From positions 1,102,738 to 1,166,737 of the forward strand of contig NW_025934720.1 in assembly GCF_000764305.2 (NCBI RefSeq): a stretch of DNA of 64,000 nt, written 5' to 3'. Of this stretch, positions 48,871 through 60,839 are shown piece by piece. Both the position numbers and the translations under genes were made by a program. Source of the stretch: Hyalella azteca (Eukaryota > Arthropoda > Malacostraca > Amphipoda > Hyalellidae). The notes beneath the pieces were generated by a model. The model did not search any database. It was given only the letters and a program-made list of their open reading frames with translations, and was not told where the DNA came from. Within the stretch, counting starts at the first letter, position 1, and every line of letters starts with the position of its first letter.

Positions 48871-51800
48871 GATCTTTAAGGAAATACTGGAGTATTGAAG
48901 CAATATATTGTGCAGGCATTAAATGGTCTGCTGCGTGTGCAAAATTTATGTGTTAATATCAAGAATAATATTCCTAGTCTTGAACGAAACACGTACTACA
49001 AACCAGACGAAGCAGTTCAATGAAATTAAACTTCTTTCTAACTTTAGTGAATAAATAATTCCTCACACACACCATCATGATGTTCTCGTAAATAAATAAT
49101 TGTTCACACCATCATGATGCGATAGTGAATAATGTGTGCATTACTCCATCATGGATTGCATTAATCTTGCTGCGCGTTTCTACGTGTGCTACATCAGCAC
49201 AGGTGATACATCTGGCGTAATGCACCTGTTGTTATTTAAAAATTTTTGCAATGTAATTTGTATGTATAATGCAGCTCTCACGGTTAAGGTGAAGGTCAGT
49301 TTATGATGAAATTTATTACTCTAATGTTGAATTTTTCATGACGGTATTTATTTTCAGAAGACTGATCAATTCTACGTCACGTATTTTAGATTTGCTGTTT
49401 CTCAAATTAAGCATAATTTTAAGCTCTACAGCCTCATTTGCTCTTGCTGCCGTTACCACGATTATATGATAAGTGAAACGGTCAGAGTTTCCAGAGTTAC
49501 TTTTAGTTCGTAGATTTTTGCTTATAGTACACGATTTTGATAAATAAGAGCATTAACCTTTTTGGGAAAGATAGTAGGCTATTTTCTGGTATTGAATTTC
49601 TTTGTTGTACGATTCAATTCGAAAGTATACCGTATGCATACTGAGTAATAGACAATACGTTTTGCAATATCTATATGTACGTTTAATAAACCTTAAAAAA
49701 CCTGTCGTAACGTCAAAACTTACTTTCGTATTACTTAATTTAACGCTCTACATTGTAGTTACCTTTTGCGTATCTTCCTTCAAGTTGTCCCTACCTGCTA
49801 TATCAAAAAAACGTGGCTGTTTTGAGAACGCACTGTCTCCTCACTCTTTTCGCTGTCCTGCTTCTGTTGTGATTAAAATGTACGGAGTTTTCTCTATTCT
49901 GATCCTAGATAATCAGTGCTCTTACATCTTTCTGATGTGAAACATTTGCTTGTGGCACGTATCAGGCTCTTGTTTATTGCGGCTCCTGCATGCGTTATCG
50001 CTGTCGGCGAATTTTATCTTAGGCTGTTATCACAAAAGCTATCTATGTTACTTACACTACCATGATGAGGATCGTGGTACTAAAGACCTTTGCTATTTGA
50101 GTTTGTGGCCAGTAAACCGTGACTTGTGATGTATTTGCAATAAGTCGTTTTTAAAGCGTATTATAAATGGAAACATTTCGTCGTTCCATTGGAAAGAATC
50201 CATTTTTAATCAAAAAGCCGTTCAGGATTTCATATTAAACAACTTGAATGGTTATCCTGTGAACTCTGGACATTTGTTGTTGAAACCCCCATGCATTTCG
50301 TACCACAGTCGACTAATATTAGTCGTGTTAACTTTTCATTAGTTGACCAAAGGTGCTCCATATTCAATATTACAATATTTCATAATTAGTTTCTAAAAAA
50401 CGTTCAACGCAGACGTATTAATCGTATGAATTAACGTTGCATTCTCTTTGTTGGATAAATAGACTTTAGGGATTTTTTTGAGGTAGTACAAAAACAGCAT
50501 ACCGCATCGGCGCTAAAGCCTGTTGAGGTACGACGACTAAAATGATGGATATAGTTAATCATGTAATTTTATGATGACATGACCTCAAATAGTTTCTCAT
50601 GCATCAAATTATTTATTATAACTTGTGATTTTGCACTCGCTTCTTTCTCAATAGAATAGAAATAAATAAATGATAATTTAATTTCACTGGAATCATTAAA
50701 CGATCAACTGATCGTTTGATCGTTTGACCTTAATGCTTAGTGTGCAGCAGTGTCCTGATCTTGTGCCTTGATTTACATAATGGCTCTCATTGAATAACGA
50801 CTATCTGATGAAGTCTGGAACACTTGAATGTATAACTTCATGCGCATTTCATTTAAATCCTAAGCATCGAGAAAGCTGGCCAAAACTGGATCCCTTCTCA
50901 CCATAGCTCACTTATGTATATATTTAATTATTGTAATGCTGCTAAGCACCTGAGCTGCCCTAGAAATAGAACGTGTCCCTGGCAAAGGCAAGAGCCGTGA
51001 GTCATGGAAGTGCCGTATAATGACCTGGCCGTGTTTGTCCTCGGTACCTCACCTGGACCCTTGCAGGTTCATGTCAATACAAATGTGTCATCCCTCCAGT
51101 GTGTCATCTGAAGTGACCGGGGGAGGGCGTACCACCTGCTCCGCAAGTGTTTTTTGTTCTGATTGAAGTTTTTGACCGCGATGGTGGTTCTTATTTGTCC
51201 GACATAGTTCGTGACTTGAACTCGCCCCGTGACTATAATTATAGCATATGCTATATTTTATGGTGCCTTTAAAATCGCCGGAAGTGAAGCTAAATTGTTG
51301 TTCGATGTATCGACTTGAAGGAAATCCAAGTCAAAATGCGGCTACTGTCGTCTGAAAATTAGATGAAAATAAGTGCCGCGTGTATGAAAGACCTGCGAGT
51401 TGAAAACGAGTGAAATATTTCTGTAGAACACTATAGGTACCTGACTACACTAGCACATGCGACTGAGAGGAGCTATTTTCATACTATGAGTTTGGTGTGC
51501 ATTAATCAATGCGACATTACCTAGGCAGCAGCATTATTTAAATAATTTGCTGATAATTATTCGACCTTCTCTTGCTGTGTGGCTGAGCCAGTGTTGATAG
51601 TAGTTTACTGAGGCTTTCATTCAAATAATTGCGTGCGTTTCGCCCACTTTTCTCTAGTGATTAAAAGTAAAAAACTGCATAATAAATTTTGATTTCAATT
51701 AAAAGCTTCTATTTTTGACGGTTTTCCATAAAGCAACTTGATGTCTTAGATGTATTGTTTCGTCTTGTCTTGCGTTGTTAATTAATATACTTCGAGGTTT

Positions 51801-51884
51801 TGCTCATCTGATGCGATAACGGCGGAGAAAATGTTCAAACTTGATGTGCTGTAAAAGTTGCACATTTGTTGTATGCTGCGTCGG
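48871..51884. other. Non-coding, nothing recognised
   Basis: Contains a small duplication of aataaataatt...caccatcatgatg at 49050-49150. The 112-codon open frame at 49602-49940 has no recognisable motif and AT-rich codons. Confidence 0.45.
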
Positions 51885-52315
51885 GGCATTACAGCTGCAT
51901 AAAGCTGCTGGCATGGCAGGTGCTGGTGCTGCAGGGTATTACAGCTGCGGGCATGGCAGGTGCTGGTGCTGTTAGGGTAATACAGCTGCGCCGAGCTGCT
52001 GGCATAGCAGATGCTGGTGCTGCAGGGTGTTACAGCTGCGTGAAGCTGCGGGCATGGCAGGTGCTGGTGCTGCAGGGTGTTACAGCTGCGTGAAGCTGCG
52101 GGCATGGCAGGTGCTGGTGCTGCAGGGTGTTACAGCTGCGTGGAGCTGCGGGCATAGCAGGTGCTGGTGCTGCAGGGTGTTACAGCTGCGTGGAGCTGCG
52201 GGCATAGCAGGTGCTGGTGCTGCAGGGTGTTACAGCTGCGTGGAGCTGCGGGCATAGCAGGTGCTGGTGCTGCAGGGTGTTACAGCTGCGTGGAGCTGCT
52301 GGCATGGCCAGGCTC
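51885..52315. repeat. 50-bp minisatellite carrying two E-boxes per unit, about 8 copies
   Basis: Unit: ggcatagcaggtgctggtgc, tgcagggtgttacagctgcg, tggagctgcg. The ggcatRgca landmark falls at 52051, 52101, 52151, 52201, 52251 and 52301, exactly 50 bp apart; the left units are more diverged. Each full unit contains CAGGTG and CAGCTG, both CANNTG E-boxes. Confidence 0.95.
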
Positions 52316-55300
52316 TACAGCTGCATGCTTATCGCATTTTTAGTCGCCTCCACTATCTGACTCTACTGGAAAATGCTAAGCAGATGTATCGGTAAACCCG
52401 TTCATAAGCCTTATTTACATTTAATGATTAGAAAATATTGATTAAAATTTTTAAATTCAACAAATAACTTAGGTTGTTGTTGTACCTAGACTCACGGTTA
52501 ACGTTTTTGTATTTAAAAATCGTCATATTCCACCGTTACGTTAAGACAGCTCGTGTCACTCTACGCATCGCAGATATTTAACGTTTAGCTTTCCGTTCCA
52601 ATTTGAGCCGATGTGTTCTAGCTTCCTGTCACGCCGCCAATTCCGTTAAATTGCGTTAACACCCATTGAGTTGCCGCTACAATAGCGTATGTCGTGCTCG
52701 TGTACAGCGTTGTATTACTATGGCCACTACGACACAGCGCCCTTGAGTGGCAGCTACGAGGTGCTCACTGTGAATTACTTCGCAGGACCTTATTATTCAC
52801 TCCGCATTCATGCTTTAATGAAGCCTTAACTGCAGGCTTAGTACGATAAAACAGCTAGAATTATCACTGCGACATTTGACTTCATAATAATATGATATTA
52901 ATGAGGGTTATAATCTAACGTGGCTTGGGCGACGCATCATTTCAAATGTTCAGCTAGCAGTCTATTTATCAATCTTTGTATATTATTAAGCAAAATACTC
53001 GTTTTAATAACGCTTTTAGCTCGTTTCTCCTTCACAATTTTCCGGATAATTTTGACGTTCCATTCTTTCATAGTGATTTCTTGTATTTTTCAATTTTTAA
53101 TTCTATTTCGACTTCAACCTATACTTTAAATTAGTGTCATTGTGCATGTACGTGCTCTGAATTGATAGTGAAGCTAGTCTCTTAATAATTTACACTAGCA
53201 ATTCGGTGGACTTTTCGGCATTTTTTCCAGTTACTCTTTTAATTATCAAATATTATTCTGAGATCACACAACATCCTGCACTAGCGTAATTATAACCATC
53301 ATATCAATAAAGCAATTCATTGAGTTGCTATGCCGTTTTCGCTGTGAAGTAGGGCACTTGAATCGGAAAATTGTGGGATTGCTAGGTTTTGAGTCGCTTC
53401 AATGCACCTGTGACTACGCGGCCTCTGCCAGCGTTCACTCTCGCATAACGTTTTCTGCTGTTCTCGCTCTGTCTGTCAATAATTACAGCTCGTGCATGAT
53501 CAGTTGCGTTCGTGGAACAAACTGCTTTGCACGAAACGTTTTAGACGATAATAACCTTATCTGAACACTTTAGTGACGTCTTGACGTATTCTTGAGATGT
53601 GTATATGTATCCATGATGTGAGTGTGAACGCTGTGTTGACATTGTACACTGACTACACCAGCTTCGGCAATAAACACAGCAGCTTTTGACGGTGTAATCA
53701 ATAGCACAGGTGCACATCCATACTGAGGAAACTGCTCTCACCGTGGGCCTATACTACAGCATGGATGTCAGGCTTGGGTTACCTGTTGAACCTCGAAATG
53801 AACCTCGCTCATTTCGTGGTTAAGGTGACTGGAAAAGTTTGACATTTTTTGACTAAATGTTGTTCTGTGCGAAACATGAAAATAAACATCTGTTTGTTGG
53901 TCCATTCCTGCTGACTGTCCAATCAAGCAATTGATGATTTTTTTTCTGCTGAGCTCTTATTCCGATTGCATTTGCTCATGTACAGCAAATTCCGAGGTTA
54001 AACAAAACTTTGTCTTATCCCCCAACGTTACCTGTGTTGTAATTGTCATTTTCCGTTCCTTGATCTTTTCATGCTGCTATTGGGCGGATTTCGGACTAGC
54101 GCAACTACTTGGCTCCTGTTATTGAGTGTTGGAGTTGATTACATTTCATTTTTAAGTAATAATTTTAGCCATGAAATTCATTCTACATTGTTTTTATCAT
54201 TTTTTTCTGTCATTATGTTCGGTTATTTCTTACAATTTCCTGTCTTATATTTTTCCTATTAGCATTCTGTTAATTTTTACGATTGAATGTGCTTTGTTTA
54301 TCATTTCAAAATGGGAGCTATTCGGCAAACTCGTGTGGACGGAATTGATGTTCTAATTTTGATTCTCCAGTAAACGCTCTTTTTTTCTCCTGTACCTTAC
54401 GGTAAAAGAATGTGTTCCGATTGTTGGTTCTTCACTCTATGAAAATGAAAAAAAGAGTAAATAATTTCATTCAACTGATTCCAAACACTTAATTTATGCA
54501 AAAAAACATGCATTGTTTGCACCATGTTTTGACAGACAGCGATATAAAATTTCATATTGGGAATTTTAATTTTGCAATTTTCGTCTCAAATTTGAGTCTT
54601 ATGCTTAACAGCGTACTTGGTACCTGAACCTGATGTATTATTTTCATAAATTCTGTAGGGCAAGTCTTACATAGACTGAGCGCACTATTTGAATTGGGCT
54701 TGATGACGAGACTCGATAAGATAAGAACGGTCGTTGGTGCGGCAGTAATCGCTCTATCAGCAACCACCCAAGCTTTCGAGGTACTTCGTGGCTGAAGCAG
54801 CTTGGGCTCCTGTGCTGCTTGTTGCTCTTCCGGTGTTAGATTGTTGGTTCTTGTTCACCCGCATATTTGTTTTATCATGCCCATTACTATAAATATGCAA
54901 AGTGATCCTTAGTTCAAAGTTGTTCCTCTGTTCAAAGTGCTAGACGCAATATATATACCAAATAGTATTGTGTGTCTATCTTTGAAGTGCAAAGGCTCTA
55001 ATGAGTGGTAACACTGATAATCGTTCGAATTTGAACTGCAAATGGACGTTGGTAGTATATATGCATAATATATCCTCTTTATTTGTGGTGTCTGTTGCCT
55101 ATCTCAAAGTCTATTTGAACTGTTTTCCTTTGATGGCATTTTGACATCCATTTCCATAATAGAGGTTGCAAGAACTTCGTTATGTTCGTTGAACATTTTG
55201 ATTCTTCGTTTTCTGTGTCCTTGAATATTGCAGCATCGATTGCACTTGGCGAACTGGGTGTGACTTCAATTGGTTTAGAAAAAATTTTCATGTGTCGAAA

Positions 55301-56330
55301 AAGTTCTTCAAGAACTTTTTCGGCGTAAAAATTATTATTTCATCAAGATTATGTGCAGGAGATTTTGCCATTGTCGAATCGTGAATTTAAAGTAGCCATA
55401 TAATTAACTTATTCACGGCATATTTTCTCTTACTTGGATTTGGGGCAAGTTTTCTGACATTGTGTTCAACGTTGCGTTTTGATGCACACCGTTTGTTGCT
55501 GGTAATTTTTGTCATACTGGAAGCGCTCACCGTTGTTTTAACCGCACTCCATACGTTTTCTTTACTATTCTCATTCATTTTTATCATAGATATCGCTCAC
55601 GTCTTTTTCTCGCGATTAAAACCCGTTTTGGTGCAAGCTTAAGCTCGTGTTTATAGCCAGGTTTACCAGTCGCCGCAATCGCGCTGTACGTGCTTGCTTG
55701 CCAGCGAAAGCATTCTAATTCAATTCACGTCGCGGTCGCACGGAATGTCTTCATGGCTCGACGCCTGTCGCAATGATACAGCGTCATTAGTGCCTTTCTA
55801 CTGACAGCGTGGCTCGTTTCTACGAGTTTATAGCCCGTATGCTTCACGGGCCGTCAGATGTTGGTCCTCTCCACGTGCTCATGACTAACACAGCCTAATG
55901 AAATACGAATGTGTTGGTATTGCTCGCGCGCCACCGCATCGATTACTACCGTGGCCCAGTTTATTGGTGTTAAGCTCCAGCTGTCCGAATCTAGGTAATC
56001 TATTCGTTCATTACTTCACTAAAGCACATTCGTGGTGTAGCAGTACCGTATTTAATAGGATTTTTAGCAGTAGCGGACATTTCGTTTGAAATACCGCCGT
56101 TGAACAATTTTGTGCCATCGAATCACTAGATATTTCTTAGAGGTTCCTATCTCTGTAAGCAGGTTTACTAGTTTATTATGAGAACACTTGTTTGCAACTA
56201 TTGTTCACGATTTCTATTAGTTTTTTTTAGTCTGATAAGAACATCTTGGTTTTATTCTTGATGTTAGTCACTGCCAACAGTTCAGTGTAAAAAAATATTG
56301 ACTATATTTGCCCGTTGGTTGCGGCTGCAG
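52316..56330. other. Non-coding; possible decayed minus-strand coding remnant at about 55080-55640
   Basis: Most is AT-rich with short frames. On the minus strand, open pieces at 55387-55587 (ending with the basic stretch NPSKRKYAVNK) and 55079-55291 (containing SSPSAIDAAIFKDTENEESK) look mildly protein-like but are broken by stops and a frame change. A perfect palindrome (cgaaaaagttctt, c, aagaactttttcg) sits at 55296-55322. None of this is identified. Confidence 0.35.
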
Positions 56331-56341
56331 GAAAGTAAGAA

Positions 56342-58468
56342 ATGTTTAATATGGATCAGCGAACGAGGTCGCTAGACAGAGGTCTCAACAGCCGAACTTC
56401 ATTCTATAAGAGCAAGAAACATTCCGTGATGCCACTGCTCCATGATCACTACAAGAACACGGAAATCATCTACGGTGACCCCAATATTCTGCACTACGGA
56501 GCGATGATAAAGAAAACGCCGTTTTCTTCTAAGCACCCCATTCAGAAAGCCAAATCATACCACGAACTAAAAGAAGCGGCTAGAGGTAACTCCGCCGACA
56601 GATGGATGCGGTCTCATCAACGAAGCGAGATTAATTTGTTAAATTGTAGATATGATACCTCGGACGCAACGTGCGCTGAAAACTATTTCCAAAATTGCCC
56701 CGATGCCGGACCTGATAGATCAAAAAACGGCAAAATCGTTTCGAAATCTGAGAAAAATCTTTTCGAGAAGTACCTGCATTCCATATTTTCTTTTTCCCCG
56801 TTCCGAAATGGTACCTCAAATAAGAATGGCCAGAAAAACCTTTTGTATTGTTATCAGAACACATTATCAACCCAAAAGAAAAATTTATCCACAGAACCAC
56901 CGTCCGAGTCTCGCAACTCGCAAGATGAGCAGATGCTGCTGAAGCATCAGTGCCACGAATACCCAACTAATTGCTTGAATAGTCAGCGGAACTCCGTTGC
57001 CTTTGATAAATTCCCCGACAATGTGAAGAATCAGTGTTATCGAGAGCTGCCGGTGGCAGAGGATTTAAGAGAAAGTCCTCGGAGCGCACGCTATGCCACT
57101 TTGGTAAGCTGTGGTCATAATCCATCATACTTCACAATCCTCGATAATCCTAATGATGTTCACTATGCGACCATTATCCGAAATCCAAGCTCGAGATCTA
57201 AACATCGTTCACCGGGACGCAATGATGCTAACCGTAAAGGTGAACGTCTGTATGTAAAACGAGGAAACCGTTATCACAGCGCGTCTAAAGACGATACATA
57301 CGCTGTTCCTATTCGCACGACAAGAACAGAACGCGACCGCTCCTCTCCGATCTACGCTTCTGTTGTTACTGACCACAATCGCAACCACGCACCTACTTGC
57401 GGCACTCGTGCGGCGCTGCTCAGATCTGACAGTTCCGACAGTTACCCCTCCGATAGCCCGTATGCTACTATCTACTCTGATGTGTATCCTGCCGCTGAAA
57501 TATTGAATGATGCTAGGATGCCTGTAGAGCAGCACAGAAATGTAAAATCTCGGAGATTACGACGAAAGGATCATCATTACGCGTGCACGTCTCTAGGGCC
57601 GGCACAAGTCTGCAACCTCAATACCCTGTCCAATGGACGCGTCTATGCTGGTGAGAACCCATCTCAAAAAGTTAATGGAATTTGTCGCTTGGATAGAAGC
57701 AAAAGCACACCATACCTGAATACGGGCGAAAATTCTACTGTGGCGAAAAAGTTTAATATGAAGACTACGATTCAAAGAATGGACGATATTATCATCAGTC
57801 AGGATGTGGAGACACCAACGACTGCAAGAGATGATGGCGCTGGCCTGAACAAGGAAGCGAGGAACCGAACTAATAACGGTCGTGATGAGCATTCTATTTC
57901 TGCTCGCATTACGTCTGGAGACCAGTGCAAAATACATCCTACACAAAATAACTATAAATATTTTAATGGGCGTTCTCGAGCTCATGATGCTGCAACGTCT
58001 GATGAAAGTTTTCCATTTCGTTGTAATCAGAATGCGCATTCCAAGAAATACGACACTCACCAATGCAACACCCCCGACGTGCACAATTGGAATGAACATG
58101 TCCTAGGTCCTTGCACAGGCAATATTTACAATTCTAATTATTTTCATAATCCAAAAGTGATTGTATCTTCTAATTGTGGTCCTGACTTCACCCAACGTCC
58201 CAGACACATCCCTTATAATACTCAGGAAAGCGTGATCGTTCCGTTACGACCAACCTATCTCAACCCTCTCGCAGTGAGTAACTGTGAGCCACACCTAGCA
58301 ATGCCTGGCTTACCTTTCTTGCGGTGGCCTGCGAAGGCTAAGAATCAAAGACGACCGATTAGTTACCACGGCGGACTGCCAACACCTCATCCTTACATCA
58401 ATGCTAAGCCTGTCACTCTCTACGATGACCTCGACCAGAGTATTGCCTACATTATTTACGAGAGACCT
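56342..58468 (+). CDS. dlg1: Candidate long first coding exon of dlg1 (709 codons, tyrosine-motif rich)
   Basis: The frame opens at ATG 56342 (A at -1, G at -3; in-frame TAA at 56336) and runs to a consensus donor (gagacct|gtaagt, 58469) in phase 0, matching the PDZ1 exon 955 bp downstream. Read through, it would stop nine codons later. A possible 5' UTR acceptor (gcggctgcag) ends at 56330. The protein has no domain I recognise. It is polar, basic and low in hydrophobic blocks, so probably largely disordered. A cluster of Y-A-[TS]-[LIV] motifs lies at residues 251 (YATL), 275 (YATI), 338 (YASV) and 374 (YATI), with YFTI at 263. Those at 275 and 374 fit the ITIM pattern [SIVL]xYxx[ILV]. Y-x-N motifs occur near 37, 171, 458, 540, 639 and 685. 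Such motifs suggest SH2-domain binding if phosphorylated, which is inference. Minus-strand frames inside are shadows. It could instead be a separate intronless gene just upstream of dlg1. Confidence 0.7.
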
Positions 58469-59140
58469 GTAAGTTTATTGATATGTACTAGTACGTGAAG
58501 TACATTTTGGGTTACATTTACTGAACTCGTTTATTAATCGTGTTTACTATTTAAAATTTGAGTTTACTATATGAGAAACATGAAAAAATTCCTCCTTCAT
58601 TAAATAATAATATTAGCATACTGTAAATACTAAGAAAATGCGGAAGCCTTAGTTTAAAAATTTGACGTTGATTAATGCTGGACGATTGATGCTGAATATT
58701 TTATTTAATTCATGTCGGCTGCGATCAATTAGAGATTATTTTAACATTCACTCAGTTTCCTCGTCGCATCTTCCTCGAGCGCGCGTCACGCAGTGATATA
58801 GGAGTGTATTTTAATGCACTAAAATGTCCAGATCTTGATCTACTTCCCGTCGTTAGGAAGGACGCAGTAATTCCCAAACTAACATTTATTAAGGCCACAT
58901 AAATATCTATATTTACGACCAATTCGAACGTAATCACTTCCCATCAGGCTCATAATATTTTGAATATTATTGCTCCCTCTATGTAAGATCATGACTTTGA
59001 ATTATTTCATAGTGCACTTGATACCACAGTTGTATGGATTATATTCATCGTGTAATTTCACGTCTGCCAATGAAAGGACATTTTTCTTATTATTATTAGT
59101 AAGCCTATGAATAATTGCTGCAGAAGTTATATTTTTTATG
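58469..59140. other. Intron between the long exon and PDZ1
   Basis: AT-rich, nothing recognised before the duplicated splice-acceptor block. Confidence 0.5.
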
Positions 59141-59144
59141 TCTT

Positions 59145-59423
59145 CATATGCATGTCTAATGCCGATTAATAATTGTGCAGATATGCCTCTGTATTGCGGA
59201 GTTCGCAGTAATTGACATTTTTCTATGTTATTGTTTGTGATACGTCTACCTATGTATACTTTTTAAGTGAAGCCTCTGTGCTGCAGAGCTCGCCGGAATG
59301 GACATTCTACATGTATGTGTATAGTCTTCATACGAATTCGCACGAATAATTGTTACATAATTTCCCCCTAGTTCTCATACGCATGCTTAAGAACAATTGT
59401 TGAGTTAAGCCTGTGTGTTGCAG
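59145..59423 (+). repeat. Duplicated 3' splice-site region of the PDZ1 exon
   Basis: The segment agcctctgtgctgcag|agctcgccggaatgg at 59271-59301 duplicates agcctgtgtgttgcag|agctcgccggaatgg, the true acceptor plus the first 15 exon bases at 59408-59438. A third, more decayed version (gcctctgtattgcggagttcgcag) lies at about 59185. Flanking words (catacgaattcg, aataattgtta; catacgcatgctt, aacaattgttg) are duplicated too. This shows local tandem duplication of about 100-140 bp including an exon edge. Confidence 0.85.
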
Positions 59424-59521
59424 AGCTCGCCGGAATGGGAGATGCTGGACATCGCCCTGGAGCGAGGCACGCAGGGCTTGGGCTTCAGTATAGCGGGCGG
59501 CACAGACAACCCCCACATCGG
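59424..59521 (+). CDS. dlg1: dlg1 exon: first part of PDZ1
   Basis: 98 bp between the acceptor tgtgttgcag (ends 59423) and donor gtcagcc (59522); enters in phase 0 and leaves two bases of a Gly codon. It reads [33 protein letters not shown]. This contains the carboxylate-binding GLGF loop and the [12 protein letters not shown] segment typical of Dlg-family PDZ1. PDZ1 of Dlg binds C-terminal S/T-x-V tails of membrane proteins such as potassium channels and cell-adhesion molecules at junctions and synapses. The residues SSPEWEM before the domain differ from the fly linker I know. Any of the upstream phase-0 donors can splice here. Confidence 0.95.
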
Positions 59522-59524
59522 GTC

Positions 59525-59648
59525 AGCCTAATTAATATCATATCATGTACTCTAATATCGTATCCTGTACTAATATCATATAATTTCATGTACTAATATA
59601 ATATCATATCATGTACCGTACTAATATCATATATCATGTACTCGTATC
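59525..59648. repeat. ATCATATCATGTACTAAT simple tandem repeat
   Basis: Irregular copies of taatatcatatcatgtacta start three bases inside the intron, immediately right of the PDZ1 donor. The repeat abuts the splice site and may be length-variable. Confidence 0.85.
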
Positions 59649-60248
59649 ATGAATACGGTATGCTTGACGGTCATATGAATTAAGAACTGCACCAAACTCT
59701 CCTGAAAAAATTTTAAGACTTGTCAACTTCTTCTACTGCACTAATTATTATTATTAGACTCATAGAGAAAATAACCTCCAAAAGTTGGCCTGCATAGCCT
59801 TTGTGCTAATGTCATGAATATGTTTGAGTAAAGAGAATGAAATTTCTGTCCTAAACTTTACCAACCTCTCTTTGGATAAATTTCCAGATTCGACGACCCT
59901 AGTACAGTATGAATTATTTTACAGCTGAAGCAACTAAACTCTAAGGAATTTTTTAATAAATGTGGTATTCTTTTTAACCAAACAGGATTTAATGAGGAGC
60001 TTTACCCTTAAAATACGAATATCATATTTATTATCTATAATAAAAATATGCATAATTATGAAGGAATCAACTCTATAGCATGTTTAAAACCCTTGCTATA
60101 TTGAAATAGTTCCTGCTTTTACCCTCGTTCACTGTCGTGGAGATCTAAAGGTGATTTCAAATTTTCATAAAAATCAATTTTCTCCGTAATTCTCATAAAA
60201 CGAACGAATGCCTTAGTTCCCGCACTTAACTATATATTCGGCTTTCAG
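59649..60248. other. dlg1 intron, nothing further recognised
   Basis: AT-rich intron remainder that ends with the acceptor ttcggctttcag. Confidence 0.8.
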
Positions 60249-60420
60249 TTCGGACACGAGCATCTACATCACAAAGCTGATCGCTGGCGGGGCAGCGGCC
60301 GCAGACGGCAGGCTGCGCGTCAACGATATCATCGTGGCCGTCAACGATGTCGGTGTTGAAAACGTCCCGCACGCCTCTGCTGTTGATGCTCTTAAAATGG
60401 CTGGCAATAACGTCCGTCTG
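60249..60420 (+). CDS. dlg1: dlg1 exon: second part of PDZ1
   Basis: 172 bp, acceptor ggctttcag (ends 60248) and donor gtgaga (60421). The first T completes the Gly codon split from the previous exon; the exit is phase 0. It reads [57 protein letters not shown]. This is the remaining strands and alpha-B helix of PDZ1. The histidine of PHASAVDAL, at the start of alpha-B, is the class I specificity residue. The stretch is nearly identical in pattern to insect Dlg PDZ1, and with [11 protein letters not shown] it supports arthropod origin. The internal codons are GC-biased relative to the introns. Confidence 0.97.
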
Positions 60421-60838
60421 GTGAGATCACATTGTTGCTGCTCATCCACTGCTCACCTAGTTTGTTGTATTTATTGCTATTTTTTACTTCACATCTGCGT
60501 CTTGTGTTTGTCTTTTAATTCTTGCTAACTTACTTAATTTAATTTTGATTTATTCTTAATTTAATTCTTTGTTTATTGACTGATTCCTGTTATCTTACCC
60601 TGTTCCTGTCCTTGGATAACTTTTTAGCTTTGTAGTTGTTTTCTACGTCTTATTGGAATAATATTCAATTTGTAATCAGTTTCTGTTTTATTTTTCTTTA
60701 CTTTTGTTACCATTTTCTAAATAACTCGTACAAATATTTTGTGAGATCTTGTCTGTTTATACTGCAGCGTAAATATCATTGGCCTTCACCTTTAGATCTG
60801 GGCCTTCTAAATCCGTCTCAAGTTGTTTGATGCTGTAT
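60421..60838. other. dlg1 intron, T-rich part
   Basis: T-rich intron sequence with no recognised element up to the dimeric repeat. Confidence 0.7.
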
Positions 60839-60839
60839 T

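Noticed and set aside
49602..49940. 112-codon open frame
   Set aside because: AT-rich codon use, no motif and no splice support.
56631..58099. Minus-strand open frames inside the long exon
   Set aside because: They are shadows of the + strand 709-codon frame, with no independent splice or start support.
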